Of a stretch of 64,000 nt of DNA, positions 16,880 through 25,069 are shown piece by piece (within the stretch, counting starts at the first letter, position 1; every line of letters begins with the position of its first letter). A model generated the notes under the pieces. That model was not told the origin of the DNA and ran no database searches. It was given only the letters and a program-made list of their open reading frames with translations. The position numbers and the translations under genes were made by a program. The DNA comes from Mycobacterium fragae (lineage in GTDB: Bacteria > Actinomycetota > Actinomycetes > Mycobacteriales > Mycobacteriaceae): contig NZ_LQOW01000031.1 in assembly GCF_002102185.1 (NCBI RefSeq), positions 186,001-250,000 of the forward strand. The letters run 5' to 3'.

Positions 16880-16885
16880 TAGGCT
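16880..16885 (+). promoter_or_regulatory. Probable -10 element for the subI leader ORF
   Basis: TAGGCT fits the mycobacterial -10 consensus (TANNNT). It lies seven bases before ATG 16893, the spacing expected if transcription starts at the A of the ATG. The leader ORF would then be translated from a leaderless mRNA. No clear -35 box is visible. Confidence 0.55.
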
Positions 16886-16892
16886 TCCGGCC

Positions 16893-16985
16893 ATGCGCGC
16901 AGTGTCCGGCAACCGCGAGTGCCACGTTCTAGCACTCATTGCCGTGGGTGACTGCGCTGTGGCCGACGTCCACTGTTGTCGCTGA
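16893..16985 (+). CDS. Cysteine-rich leader peptide, candidate cysteine-responsive attenuator of the subI-cysTWA operon
   Basis: The frame has 30 codons plus stop and ends CAVADVHCCR, with a Cys-Cys pair two codons before the stop and four Cys in all. It stands 115 bases upstream of the sulfate transporter operon. Leaderless short ORFs with terminal Cys codons are reported in mycobacteria as cysteine-responsive attenuators of sulfur genes: translation through the Cys codons when cysteine is plentiful reduces expression of the genes behind it. The -10 TAGGCT seven bases before the ATG supports leaderless translation. An RNA fold linking the Cys codons to the subI ribosome binding site was not resolved by eye. 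Confidence 0.65.
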   Translation: MRAVSGNRECHVLALIAVGDCAVADVHCCR

Positions 16986-17100
16986 CCTACTGCCCGCGCG
17001 CGGTCCGGTATCGGTGTTCGGCAACTGATCCAGAAACCACACGCCTTGCCGTAGCGACGGGATTTGTTACCTGCTAAGCCCGCTCCGGAAAGGTCGACCA

Positions 17101-18138
17101 TTGCTCGACGACGTCAGAGGCGCCCGGCGGTGGCGACATGCTGTCGGATTGGCCGTCGCCGCGACCATCGCTGCGGCGTGCCACGGCGGCGCCAGCGACG
17201 TCGTCGGCGGTGGTGGGCAGGGTAATACGCGCACGAGCATCACCCTGGTTGCGTATTCGGCTCCGGAACCCGGCTGGAGCAAGGTGATTCCGGCGTTCAA
17301 CGCCTCTGACGTAGGCAAGGGTGTCCAAGTGATCACCTCGTACGGCGCCTCCGGTGATCAGTCACGCGGAATTGTCGACGGCAAGCCCGCCGACATCGTG
17401 AACTTTTCCGTCGAGCCCGACATCACCCGACTGGTCAAGGCCGGCAAGGTTTCCAAGGACTGGGACAAAGACGCCACCAAGGGGATTCCGTTCGGATCGG
17501 TGGTGACTCTGGTGGTGCGACCGGGAAATCCCAAGCACATCAAGGACTGGGACGACCTGCTACGGCCCGGTGTGGAAGTCATCACGCCCAGCCCGCTGAG
17601 TTCGGGCTCCGCCAAATGGAATCTGCTTGCGCCGTATGCGGTCAAGAGCGGCGGTGGCCGCAATCCGCAAGCGGGCCTTGACTTCGTCAACAAGCTGGTC
17701 AGCCAGCACGTAAAACTGCGGCCCGGATCCGGGCGCGAGGCCACCGACGTCTTTGTCCAGGGCAGCGGCGATGTGCTGATCAGCTATGAGAACGAGGCGA
17801 TCGCCACCAAGCGCCAAGGCAAACCGGTCGCACAGGTCAACCCGCCGCAGACGTTCAAAATCGAAAACCCACTGGCCGTGGTGACCAGCAGCGCCCACCT
17901 GGACACGGCGACCGCGTTCAAGAACTTCCAATACACTGCCCAGGCGCAGAGGCTTTGGGCCGCAGCCGGTTTCCGGCCTGTCGACCCGGCCGTCGCCGCC
18001 GATGTCCGCGATCAGTTCCCAATACCGGTCAAACTGTGGACGATCGCCGACCTCGGCGGCTGGGACACGGTGGATGCGCAGTTGTTCGACAAGAACACCG
18101 GCCGCATCACCAAGATCTACATGCAGGCCACCGGATGA
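17101..18138 (+). CDS. subI: Sulfate ABC transporter substrate-binding protein
   Basis: The 345-residue protein captures sulfate outside the membrane for the CysTWA permease (orthologue Rv2400c). A hydrophobic signal with an imperfect lipobox (TIAAAC, Cys at about residue 23) suggests a lipid-anchored protein. Sulfate-binding family segments include VTLVAYSAPEPGW-like SITLVAYSAPEPGWSKVIP, YGASGDQSRGIVDG, KDWDDLLRPGVEVITPSP and GDVLISYENEAI. The start is a TTG at 17101 with GGAAAGG upstream at 17088-17094. Its stop overlaps the cysT start (ATGA). Expression is probably set by the leader ORF at 16893. Confidence 0.93.
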   Translation: MLDDVRGARRWRHAVGLAVAATIAAACHGGASDVVGGGGQGNTRTSITLVAYSAPEPGWSKVIPAFNASDVGKGVQVITSYGASGDQSRGIVDGKPADIVNFSVEPDITRLVKAGKVSKDWDKDATKGIPFGSVVTLVVRPGNPKHIKDWDDLLRPGVEVITPSPLSSGSAKWNLLAPYAVKSGGGRNPQAGLDFVNKLVSQHVKLRPGSGREATDVFVQGSGDVLISYENEAIATKRQGKPVAQVNPPQTFKIENPLAVVTSSAHLDTATAFKNFQYTAQAQRLWAAAGFRPVDPAVAADVRDQFPIPVKLWTIADLGGWDTVDAQLFDKNTGRITKIYMQATG

Positions 18139-18995
18139 CGAGCGTCATAACACCTCACGCGTCGGTTGCCGGAGGCGACCAACCCGGGCCGCGCCCCCGC
18201 AGCGCGCGCAGCGGCATCTCGCTGCGAGTCGGCGTCGCGATGGTGTGGCTCTCGGTGATCGTGTTGCTGCCACTGGCCGCGATCGGCTGGCAGGCGGTCG
18301 GTGGTGGCCGGCAAGCGTTCTGGCTCGCCGTCACCTCCAATGCCGCGCTCGAGTCGTTCCGGGTCACGCTGACCATCTCGGCCGGCGTCACCCTGGTCAA
18401 CCTGGTGTTCGGCCTGCTGATCGCCTGGGTACTGGTACGCGACGATTTCCCCGGCAAACGACTGCTCGACGCCATCATCGATCTGCCGTTCGCGCTGCCT
18501 ACGATCGTTGCCAGCCTGGTGATGCTGGCCCTCTATGGAGCCAACAGCCCCGTCGGCCTGCACCTGCAGCACACCGCGTGGGGCGTGGGGATGGCGCTGG
18601 CATTCGTCACGCTGCCGTTCGTGGTGCGAAGCGTCCAACCGGTGCTGCTCGAAATCGACCGCGAGACCGAGGAAGCCGCGGCCTCGCTGGGTGCAAACAA
18701 CCTGACGATCTTCACGAGGGTCGTGCTGCCGTCGTTGACTCCGGCGCTGCTCTCCGGTGCGGGGCTGGCATTTTCGCGGGCCATCGGAGAATACGGGTCC
18801 GTGGTGCTGATCGGTGGGGCAGTGCCCGGCAAGACCGAAGTGTCGTCGCAGTGGATCCGGACGCTGATCGAGAACGACGACCGCACCGGCGCTGCTGCGA
18901 TCTCCATTGTGCTGCTGAGCATCTCGTTCGTCGTGTTGTTCATCTTGCGCACGCTCGGGTCGCGCGCGGCCAGACGCGAGGAGGTGTCCGCGTGA
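18135..18995 (+). CDS. cysT: Sulfate ABC transporter permease CysT
   Basis: The 286-residue protein is close to Rv2399c (283). It has about six membrane helices and the binding-protein-dependent permease loop EEAAASLGANNLTIFTRVVL (EAA motif, contacts CysA), followed by GAVPGKTEVSSQWI. The ATG at 18135 overlaps the subI stop, and its own stop overlaps the cysW start (GTGA), so the operon is tightly coupled. CysT and CysW form the heterodimeric channel for sulfate and thiosulfate. Confidence 0.93.
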   Translation: MTSVITPHASVAGGDQPGPRPRSARSGISLRVGVAMVWLSVIVLLPLAAIGWQAVGGGRQAFWLAVTSNAALESFRVTLTISAGVTLVNLVFGLLIAWVLVRDDFPGKRLLDAIIDLPFALPTIVASLVMLALYGANSPVGLHLQHTAWGVGMALAFVTLPFVVRSVQPVLLEIDRETEEAAASLGANNLTIFTRVVLPSLTPALLSGAGLAFSRAIGEYGSVVLIGGAVPGKTEVSSQWIRTLIENDDRTGAAAISIVLLSISFVVLFILRTLGSRAARREEVSA

Positions 18996-19807
18996 CGGTC
19001 TCGCCGCGGGTTCGCTACCTGATTCGCAGCCTCGCGCTGGGCTACGTCTTTGTGCTGCTCATCGTGCCGGTGGCGCTGATCTTGTGGCGGACCTTCTCGC
19101 CCGGCTTCGGACAGTTCTACGCCTACGTCAGCACTCCGGCGGCAATCTCGGCGCTGAATTTGTCGCTGTTGGTCGTGGCGATCGTGGTTCCGCTCAACGT
19201 GATCTTTGGCATCCCGACGGCATTGATGCTGGCGCGCAACCGGTTCCGCGGCAAGGGCGTGCTGCAGGCGATCATCGACCTGCCTTTCGCGGTATCGCCG
19301 GTGATCGTCGGCGTGGCGCTGATCGTGCTGTGGGGCTCGGCGGGACTGCTGGGCTTCGTCGAGCGTGACCTCGGATTCAAAATCATCTTCGGGCTGCCGG
19401 GCATCGTGTTGGCCAGTGTGTTCGCCACGTTGCCGTTCGTAGTCCGAGAGGTCGAGCCGGTGCTGCACGAACTGGGCACCGACCAGGAGGAGGCAGCCGC
19501 AACGCTGGGTTCCGGTTGGTGGCAGACATTCTGGCGGATCACCCTGCCCTCGATCCGGTGGGGCCTCACGTACGGAATCGTGCTGACCGTCGCACGCACA
19601 CTCGGTGAATACGGTGCGGTCATCATGGTCTCGTCCAACCTGCCCGGCAAATCGCAGACGTTGACGCTGCTGGTGTCCGATCGCTACAACCGGGGCGCCG
19701 AATACGGCGCGTATGCCATCTCGACGCTGCTGATGGGGGTTAGCGTGGTGGTCTTGATCGTCCAAGTACTGCTCGATGCTCGACGCGCCCGCAAGGAGGT
19801 GGAATGA
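18992..19807 (+). CDS. cysW: Sulfate ABC transporter permease CysW
   Basis: The 271-residue inner-membrane permease has a length matching Rv2398c (272). It has six predicted helices and the EAA loop EEAAATLGSGWWQTFWRITL near residue 165. The GTG start at 18992 lies within the cysT stop, and its own stop overlaps the cysA ATG at 19804. It pairs with CysT to form the sulfate channel. Confidence 0.93.
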   Translation: MTVSPRVRYLIRSLALGYVFVLLIVPVALILWRTFSPGFGQFYAYVSTPAAISALNLSLLVVAIVVPLNVIFGIPTALMLARNRFRGKGVLQAIIDLPFAVSPVIVGVALIVLWGSAGLLGFVERDLGFKIIFGLPGIVLASVFATLPFVVREVEPVLHELGTDQEEAAATLGSGWWQTFWRITLPSIRWGLTYGIVLTVARTLGEYGAVIMVSSNLPGKSQTLTLLVSDRYNRGAEYGAYAISTLLMGVSVVVLIVQVLLDARRARKEVE

Positions 19808-20871
19808 CCGCGACCAACGCGATCATCGTGCGAGGCGCCAACAAACGGCACGGCGATTTCGTCGCACTGGACAACGTGGACTTCGAGGTGCCCGCCGGTT
19901 CGCTGACGGCCTTGCTCGGGCCCAGCGGTTCGGGCAAATCGACGCTGTTGCGCGCCATCGCAGGGCTCGACCGGCCGGACACCGGGACCATCACGATCAA
20001 TGGCCGCGACGTCACCCGCGTGCCGCCGCAGCGACGCGGCATCGGCTTTGTATTTCAGCACTACGCGGCTTTCAAGCATTTGAGTGTCCGCGACAATGTG
20101 GCTTTCGGGTTGAAGATCCGCCGGCGGCCCAAGGCCGAGATCGCCAAGAAGGTCGACCATCTGCTGGAGGTGGTGGGCCTCAGCGGTTTCCAGAACCGCT
20201 ATCCCAACCAGCTTTCCGGTGGTCAGCGTCAGCGTATGGCGCTGGCCCGCGCGCTGGCGGTCGACCCGCAAGTGCTGCTGCTCGACGAACCGTTCGGGGC
20301 CCTGGACGCCAAGGTCCGGGAGGATCTGCGGGCCTGGCTGCGCCGCCTGCATGACGAGGTGCATGTCACCACGGTGCTGGTCACCCACGACCAGGCCGAG
20401 GCGCTCGATGTGGCGGACCGGATCGCCGTGCTCAACAACGGCCGCATCGAGCAGGTCGGTTCGCCGACAACCGTTTACGACACCCCGGCCAACGCCTTCG
20501 TGATGTCGTTTCTGGGCGCGGTGTCCTCACTCAACGGCACCCTCGTTCGTCCGCACGACATCCGGGTCGGCCGCAATCCCGATATGAAGATCGCCATCAG
20601 CGACCCCGTCGCCCAGTCCACCGGCGTCGTCCGCGCCACCATCGATCGGGTGGTGATGCTGGGCTTCGAAGTGCGTGTGGAGTTGACCAATGCCGTCACC
20701 GGCGGGCCCTTCACCGCCCAAATCACCCGCGGTGACGCTGAGGCGCTGGGCCTGCAGGAGGGGGACACCGTGTACGTGCGTGCCACCCGGGTGCCGGCCA
20801 TGGCCGACGGGGCGCCCGCGCGCAGCGACACGGCGGCCGACGAGGGCGCGACCACACTGACCTCCGCCTAA
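19804..20871 (+). CDS. cysA: Sulfate ABC transporter ATP-binding protein CysA
   Basis: The 355-residue ATPase powers sulfate uptake (orthologue Rv2397c, 351). Visible motifs are Walker A GPSGSGKST near residue 40, the Q-loop FVFQHYAAF, signature LSGGQRQRMALARAL, Walker B VLLLDEPFGALD and the H-loop VTHDQAEA. The C-terminal third is the TOBE-like regulatory domain of CysA/MalK proteins. It is the last gene of the coupled operon, and the hairpin at 20883-20935 follows as a likely terminator. Confidence 0.95.
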   Translation: MTATNAIIVRGANKRHGDFVALDNVDFEVPAGSLTALLGPSGSGKSTLLRAIAGLDRPDTGTITINGRDVTRVPPQRRGIGFVFQHYAAFKHLSVRDNVAFGLKIRRRPKAEIAKKVDHLLEVVGLSGFQNRYPNQLSGGQRQRMALARALAVDPQVLLLDEPFGALDAKVREDLRAWLRRLHDEVHVTTVLVTHDQAEALDVADRIAVLNNGRIEQVGSPTTVYDTPANAFVMSFLGAVSSLNGTLVRPHDIRVGRNPDMKIAISDPVAQSTGVVRATIDRVVMLGFEVRVELTNAVTGGPFTAQITRGDAEALGLQEGDTVYVRATRVPAMADGAPARSDTAADEGATTLTSA

Positions 20872-20882
20872 CCGGCCACTCG

Positions 20883-20935
20883 AAACCGAAGTTTTGCAGA
20901 AGAAGTGCGAGAGGCGGCCTGCAAAACGTCGGTTT
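20883..20935. terminator. Long hairpin between convergent cysA and sirB
   Basis: The 17-base arm AAACCGAAGTTTTGCAG (20883-20899) and the arm CTGCAAAACGTCGGTTT (20919-20935) pair with a single mismatch around a 19-base loop. The position between two converging operons, 12 bases after cysA and 9 bases before the sirB stop, suits a bidirectional terminator. No uridine run follows, as is common in mycobacteria. Confidence 0.55.
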
Positions 20936-20943
20936 GGATGAAT

Positions 20944-21636
20944 TTAGGCGGCGATGGGTTCGACTAGCGCCTCATCGAAGCGGTCCAGCACGGTCTCCGC
21001 CACCAGTCGGTGGGCTCCCAGCGGCGCGGCCATAGCAATGCCGGCCGCTGTCGCGTAGTTGTGCACCCGGTCGGTGATGCGTCCGGGTGCCAGGAACCAC
21101 GGTGCGATCACCAGGCGACGGGCCCCGCGCCGCCGCAGCTGCTGCGCGGCCTCTGCCAACGACCCGGGCATAGTGGCGAACGCCGTCGTCACGCCTGCCC
21201 ACCGGGCGCCCGCGGCCAGTCTTGGTGCCACTGAAGCGGTGCGCGCGTTGGCCGCAGCGTGCGACGAGCCGATGGCCACCACCAGCACGCCGAGTTCGGG
21301 ATCGAGCGGGGAAAACCCTGCGCCGCACAGCCTTTCACGCAGCACGGCTACCAGTCGGTGGTCCTCGCCGAGCACATCGGCTTGGCGCACACCGGCGAAA
21401 CCCGCGATCTGGCGGGGAATGTCGCTGCGCGCGTGGTAGGCGTCGGCCAGCAGGAACGGGGTCACTATTGCGCCGGGCGTGAGCGCGTCGACCAGCCTCG
21501 GTGTATTCAGCTCGCAGAACGCGACGCGCACGTCGAGCCTCGGCCGCATGAGCCTTAGCCGGTGCGCGACGGCCCGCGCATTGGCGGCCGACCGCGGATC
21601 CGCGCTGCCGTGCGCGGCCAATACCAGCGTGCTCAC
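20944..21636 (-). CDS. sirB: Sirohydrochlorin ferrochelatase-like CbiX/SirB protein
   Basis: The 230-residue protein begins VSTLVLAAHGSADPRS, the start of CbiX/SirB chelatases with the catalytic His in AAHGS. A second His lies in LADAYHARSDIP. The C-terminal half repeats the fold (VLVVAIGSSHAAAN). It inserts iron into sirohydrochlorin to make the sirohaem used by SirA. The GTG at 21636 overlaps the cysH stop (GTGA), so it is the third gene of the sirA-cysH-sirB operon. It corresponds to Rv2393 (che1). Confidence 0.88.
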   Translation of the reverse strand: MSTLVLAAHGSADPRSAANARAVAHRLRLMRPRLDVRVAFCELNTPRLVDALTPGAIVTPFLLADAYHARSDIPRQIAGFAGVRQADVLGEDHRLVAVLRERLCGAGFSPLDPELGVLVVAIGSSHAAANARTASVAPRLAAGARWAGVTTAFATMPGSLAEAAQQLRRRGARRLVIAPWFLAPGRITDRVHNYATAAGIAMAAPLGAHRLVAETVLDRFDEALVEPIAA

Positions 21637-22376
21637 GACGCGTGCAACCCGCATTCGACCTTGCCGGTCCCTTGCCAGCGTCCGCTGCGCGGATCGGCGC
21701 CGTCGGCCACCTTCGCCGTGCACGGGGCACAGCCGATCGACGGATAACCTTCGTAGACAAGCGGATTGACCAGCACATCGTTCTCGGCGATGTAGTCGTC
21801 CATGTCCTGATCGGTCCACGCCGCCAACGGGTTGATCTTCACCAGCCCGAACTGCTCGTCGAAGCTGATCAACGGGGCGTTGGCGCGAGTCGGTGCCTCG
21901 ACCCGGCGCAGCCCGGTCACCCAGGCGGAGTAGCCGCGCAGCGCCTTGCCCAATGGGGCGACCTTGCGCAGCCGGCAGCACTCACCAGGGTCCCGCGCGA
22001 ACAAGTCCTTGCCCAGCAGCTCGTCTTGCTGCGCGACCGTGTGCTCGGGCGTGACGTTGAGTACGCGCACGTCGTAGACCGCCTCGATCGCGTCACGCGT
22101 GCCGATGGTCTCCACGAAGTGATAACCGGTGTCCAGGAACATCACCGGCACACCCGGACGCACCTTGGCCGCCAGATCGATCAGGACCGCGTCCTGCATG
22201 TTGGACGCCACCACGTAGTTACAGGTCGCGGACGCGCGGGGGCCGCGGACACCGCCGAAGTTCTCGTCGGTCCAGCGCAACAGGTCGATGGCGCTGGCCC
22301 CCTCCAGCTCCGCCGCACCGCGCTCGGCCAGCTCGCGCAATTCCGCCTCGGTCAATCCGCTCGCCTTCCCGTTCAT
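21633..22376 (-). CDS. cysH: Adenylyl-sulfate (APS) reductase, assimilatory
   Basis: The 247-residue protein reduces APS to sulfite with thioredoxin. The PP-loop adenylyl fold is visible (NYVVASNMQDAVLIDLA). The Cys pair in ECCRLRKVAPL and CAPC in SIGCAPCTAK bind the 4Fe-4S cluster that marks the APS-using enzyme, as opposed to the PAPS enzyme. The catalytic Cys is in the C-terminal KVECGLH. The ATG at 22376 overlaps the sirA stop. It is the orthologue of Rv2392. Confidence 0.95.
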   Translation of the reverse strand: MNGKASGLTEAELRELAERGAAELEGASAIDLLRWTDENFGGVRGPRASATCNYVVASNMQDAVLIDLAAKVRPGVPVMFLDTGYHFVETIGTRDAIEAVYDVRVLNVTPEHTVAQQDELLGKDLFARDPGECCRLRKVAPLGKALRGYSAWVTGLRRVEAPTRANAPLISFDEQFGLVKINPLAAWTDQDMDDYIAENDVLVNPLVYEGYPSIGCAPCTAKVADGADPRSGRWQGTGKVECGLHAS

Positions 22377-24052
22377 CGCAGATCCGCCTCGTCAGCGCGT
22401 AGCGCCCACTGCGCGAAACGCTCGCCCTCGTCACGCTGCTTGACGAAATTGCGCACCACCCGGTCGATGTAGTCGCCGAGCTCGTCACTGGTGACCTTGT
22501 GCTGGCGCAACTTTCGCCCGAAACCGCTGTCGGCGCCGAGGCTGCCGCCCAAATGCACCTGGAAGCCTTCCACCGAGCCGCCGTGGCCGTCGTCGACCAT
22601 CTGGCCCTTGAATCCGATGTCGGCGACCTGGATGCGGGCGCACGAGTTCGGGCAGCCGTTGATGTTGATCGTGATCGGCACGTCGAGTTGAGCGTTGATG
22701 TCCTCGAGCTGGCGCTCCAGCTCCGGCACCAGCACCTGCGAGCGTCCCCGGGTCTCGGCGAAGGACAGTTTGCAAAACTCAATTCCGCTGCAGGCCATCA
22801 GGTTTCGGCGCCAGTGCGACGGCCGCGACGGCAGCCCCAACGCGTCGAGGCCGGCGATCATCTCGTCGAGTTTCTCGTCGGGCACGTCGAGGATGATCAG
22901 CTTCTGATACGGGGTGAACCGGGCCCGGTCCGACCCCACCCGCTCCATAAGGTCGCCCACCGCGGACAGGATGGTGCCGGACACCCGCCCGGCGATCGGG
23001 GCCACCCCGACGGCGTTGCGCCCGTTCTTCAGCCGTTGCACGCCGACATGGTCGATGGGGTGCTTGACGGGTTCGGGCTCCGGGCCGTCGATCAACGGCC
23101 GCTTCAGGTACTCCTGTTCGAGAATTTCACGGAACTTTTCTATACCCCAGTCCTTGATCAGGAACTTCAGCCGGGCCTTCGAGCGCAGCCGCCGATAGCC
23201 ATAGTCACGGAAGATCGCCGTGACGCCCTCCCACACGTCGGGCACCTCGTCCAGCGGCACCCAGACGCCGACGCGTTGCGCCAGCATCGGGTTGGTCGAC
23301 AAGCCGCCGCCGACCCACAGGTCTAGGCCGGGCCCGTGTTCGGGATGCCGGACACCGATGAACGACACGTCGTTGATCTCGTGTGCGACGTCCTGCAGAC
23401 CCGATACCGCGGTCTTGTACTTACGCGGCAGGTTCGCGTACTCCGGCTTGCCGACGTAGCGGCGGATGATCTCGTCGAGCGCCGGGGAGGCGTCGAGCAC
23501 CTCATCAAGCGATTCACCGGCCAGCGGTGAGCCGAGCATGCCGCGCGGACAGTCGCCGCACGCCTCGGTGGTCTGCAGGCCGACGGCATCCAGCCGCTTC
23601 CAGATCTCGGGGACGTTCTCGATCTCGATCCAGTGCATCTGCAGGTTTTCCCGATCGGAGATGTCCGCGGTATCCCTGGCAAATTCAGTCGAGATCTGGC
23701 CCAGCGTGCGCATCGCCGCTGCCGACAGCGGCTTGCCGTCGCTGCGCACCCGCATCATGAAATAGCGGGCCTCGAGCAGATCGGCGTTCTCGTCGCCGGT
23801 CCAGGTGCCGTCGTAACCCTCTGCCCGCTGCGTGTAAAGCCCCAGCCAGCGGAAGCGGCCTCGCAGATCGGTCTTGTCGATGCTGTCGAAACCACCCCGG
23901 GCGTAGATGTTTTCGATGCGGGCCCGGACGTTGAGCGGATCGTCGTCTTTCTTGAGTCGTTCGGTGGCGTTGAGCGGTTCCCGATAGCCCATCGCCCACT
24001 GGCCTTCGCTGCGGCCCCTTGAACGTGGGGGGCTGGGGCGGGGGGACGTCAT
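22373..24052 (-). CDS. sirA: Ferredoxin-dependent sulfite reductase
   Basis: The 559-residue sirohaem and 4Fe-4S enzyme reduces sulfite to sulfide (Rv2391, also called nirA). Cluster ligands are in CSGIEFC (C-x5-C) and CPNSC (C-x3-C), and TEACGDCPRGMLG carries the Cys that in the M. tuberculosis enzyme is cross-linked to a Tyr near the active site. It is first in the sirA-cysH-sirB operon. GGAG stands eight bases before the ATG at 24052 and can pair with CTCC just upstream. A cysteine-rich leader ORF lies 112 bases upstream. Confidence 0.93.
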   Translation of the reverse strand: MTSPRPSPPRSRGRSEGQWAMGYREPLNATERLKKDDDPLNVRARIENIYARGGFDSIDKTDLRGRFRWLGLYTQRAEGYDGTWTGDENADLLEARYFMMRVRSDGKPLSAAAMRTLGQISTEFARDTADISDRENLQMHWIEIENVPEIWKRLDAVGLQTTEACGDCPRGMLGSPLAGESLDEVLDASPALDEIIRRYVGKPEYANLPRKYKTAVSGLQDVAHEINDVSFIGVRHPEHGPGLDLWVGGGLSTNPMLAQRVGVWVPLDEVPDVWEGVTAIFRDYGYRRLRSKARLKFLIKDWGIEKFREILEQEYLKRPLIDGPEPEPVKHPIDHVGVQRLKNGRNAVGVAPIAGRVSGTILSAVGDLMERVGSDRARFTPYQKLIILDVPDEKLDEMIAGLDALGLPSRPSHWRRNLMACSGIEFCKLSFAETRGRSQVLVPELERQLEDINAQLDVPITININGCPNSCARIQVADIGFKGQMVDDGHGGSVEGFQVHLGGSLGADSGFGRKLRQHKVTSDELGDYIDRVVRNFVKQRDEGERFAQWALRADEADLR

Positions 24053-24060
24053 TCGGCGGT

Positions 24061-24073
24061 CTCCTTCGCGGAG
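24061..24073 (-). promoter_or_regulatory. Hairpin enclosing the sirA ribosome binding site
   Basis: On the minus strand CTCC-GCGAA-GGAG forms a small stem-loop in which GGAG is the sirA Shine-Dalgarno sequence. Sequestering this site would suit translational control by the leader ORF at 24164-24256. The stem is only four pairs, so the call is tentative. Confidence 0.35.
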
Positions 24074-24163
24074 TAGCCGGCTTGGACGCGCAAGTCACCG
24101 GTTGCTGTCCCGGCGGCGCAGATCCGGTGCCAGCTGGAAGTACAGGTGGGCGGGTCTACGACA

Positions 24164-24256
24164 TCAAGGCAGACAGCGACAGCTGCAGACACGCTTGAGA
24201 TCGATGTGCCGACGCGCCACCAGGGCGATGCGGAACTGGCTGCGGGCGGCGGTCAC
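24164..24256 (-). CDS. Cysteine-rich leader peptide, candidate attenuator of the sirA-cysH-sirB operon
   Basis: A GTG at 24256 opens 30 codons plus stop ending RVCSCRCLP, with three Cys in five codons near the end. The length equals that of the leader ORF before subI, although the sequences are otherwise unrelated. CACAAT at 24263-24268 is a plausible -10 six bases before the GTG, which would give leaderless translation. Both the position before a cysteine-biosynthesis operon and the terminal Cys cluster match the cysteine-responsive attenuators described in mycobacteria. The rest of the 24053-24529 intergenic region shows no other gene; it also holds the promoter of the rightward gene at 24530. 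Confidence 0.6.
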   Translation of the reverse strand: MTAARSQFRIALVARRHIDLKRVCSCRCLP

Positions 24257-24529
24257 CGGGCCATTGTGCCACGGATGTCGACCGACGTCGCCACCAGGGG
24301 GGAATTTGCCTCATGGCGAGCAAAACTACGCCGGCATCCTGGGACGCAACGTATACGTATCGGAGAATCCGCTGGTAACACCGTCCGCCTGCGCTCGTGC
24401 CGAGCCCGAAAAACCCGGCGTGTCGCTCGCTGAAGTGCGACTTTGCCGCGAGAAAATGACGCGGAACCGCGATTGGCCCGCCGATGTCACTTGAGCGCGC
24501 CAAGCGCCGCGGACAGGTAGGTGAGGTAA

Positions 24530-25069
24530 GTGGGAGCTCCGCGAGATTTCGAGTCGGGCCGCACCCGTGACGAAGACCACAGCGCCGGACGGGCGGCCCG
24601 TATGCGTTGGCTCGCGGCAGCCGCTCTGGTTCTCGCACTGGTCGGCGGGTTCGGTTACGTCGGCCAGCAGCGATTCCAGGAGCACCAGCGCGACGTCGCG
24701 GCTGCGCAGGCGCTCGCTGCCGCGGAGAAATATGTCGTCATGCTGACCAGTGTCGACAGCAACACTCTCGACAAGCATGTCGCTGACGTCCTCAATGGCT
24801 CGACCGGTGAGTTCAACGCCAACTACACCAAAACCCTCGCCGGGCAACACCGTAAGCACGTCGTCAAGAACGAGGTGACCACACACGGGGCGGTCGTCGA
24901 AGCGGCCGTGAAATCCGCTACCACAGACGAAGTTCAGGTTCTGCTGATGGTCGATCAGTCGGTGAGCAGCCTGGCGACCCCTGAGCCGCAGATCGATCAC
25001 ACCCGCATCAAGATGACCATGCAGAAGGTCGACGGCCGGTGGCTGGCCAGCAAGGTGGAGCTGTTATGA
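24530..25069 (+). CDS. Mce-associated-type membrane protein (Rv2390c-like)
   Basis: The 179-residue protein has a charged N-terminus, one membrane helix (WLAAAALVLALVGGFGYVG, about residues 26-45), an Ala/Gln-rich helical stretch and an extracytoplasmic domain ending KMTMQKVDGRWLASKVELL. This architecture is shared with mycobacterial Mce-associated and VirB8-like small proteins and with Rv2390c, which also precedes rpfD. The GTG start at 24530 is preceded by AGGTGAGG. The stop overlaps the rpfD ATG. The function is unknown. Confidence 0.7.
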   Translation: MGAPRDFESGRTRDEDHSAGRAARMRWLAAAALVLALVGGFGYVGQQRFQEHQRDVAAAQALAAAEKYVVMLTSVDSNTLDKHVADVLNGSTGEFNANYTKTLAGQHRKHVVKNEVTTHGAVVEAAVKSATTDEVQVLLMVDQSVSSLATPEPQIDHTRIKMTMQKVDGRWLASKVELL

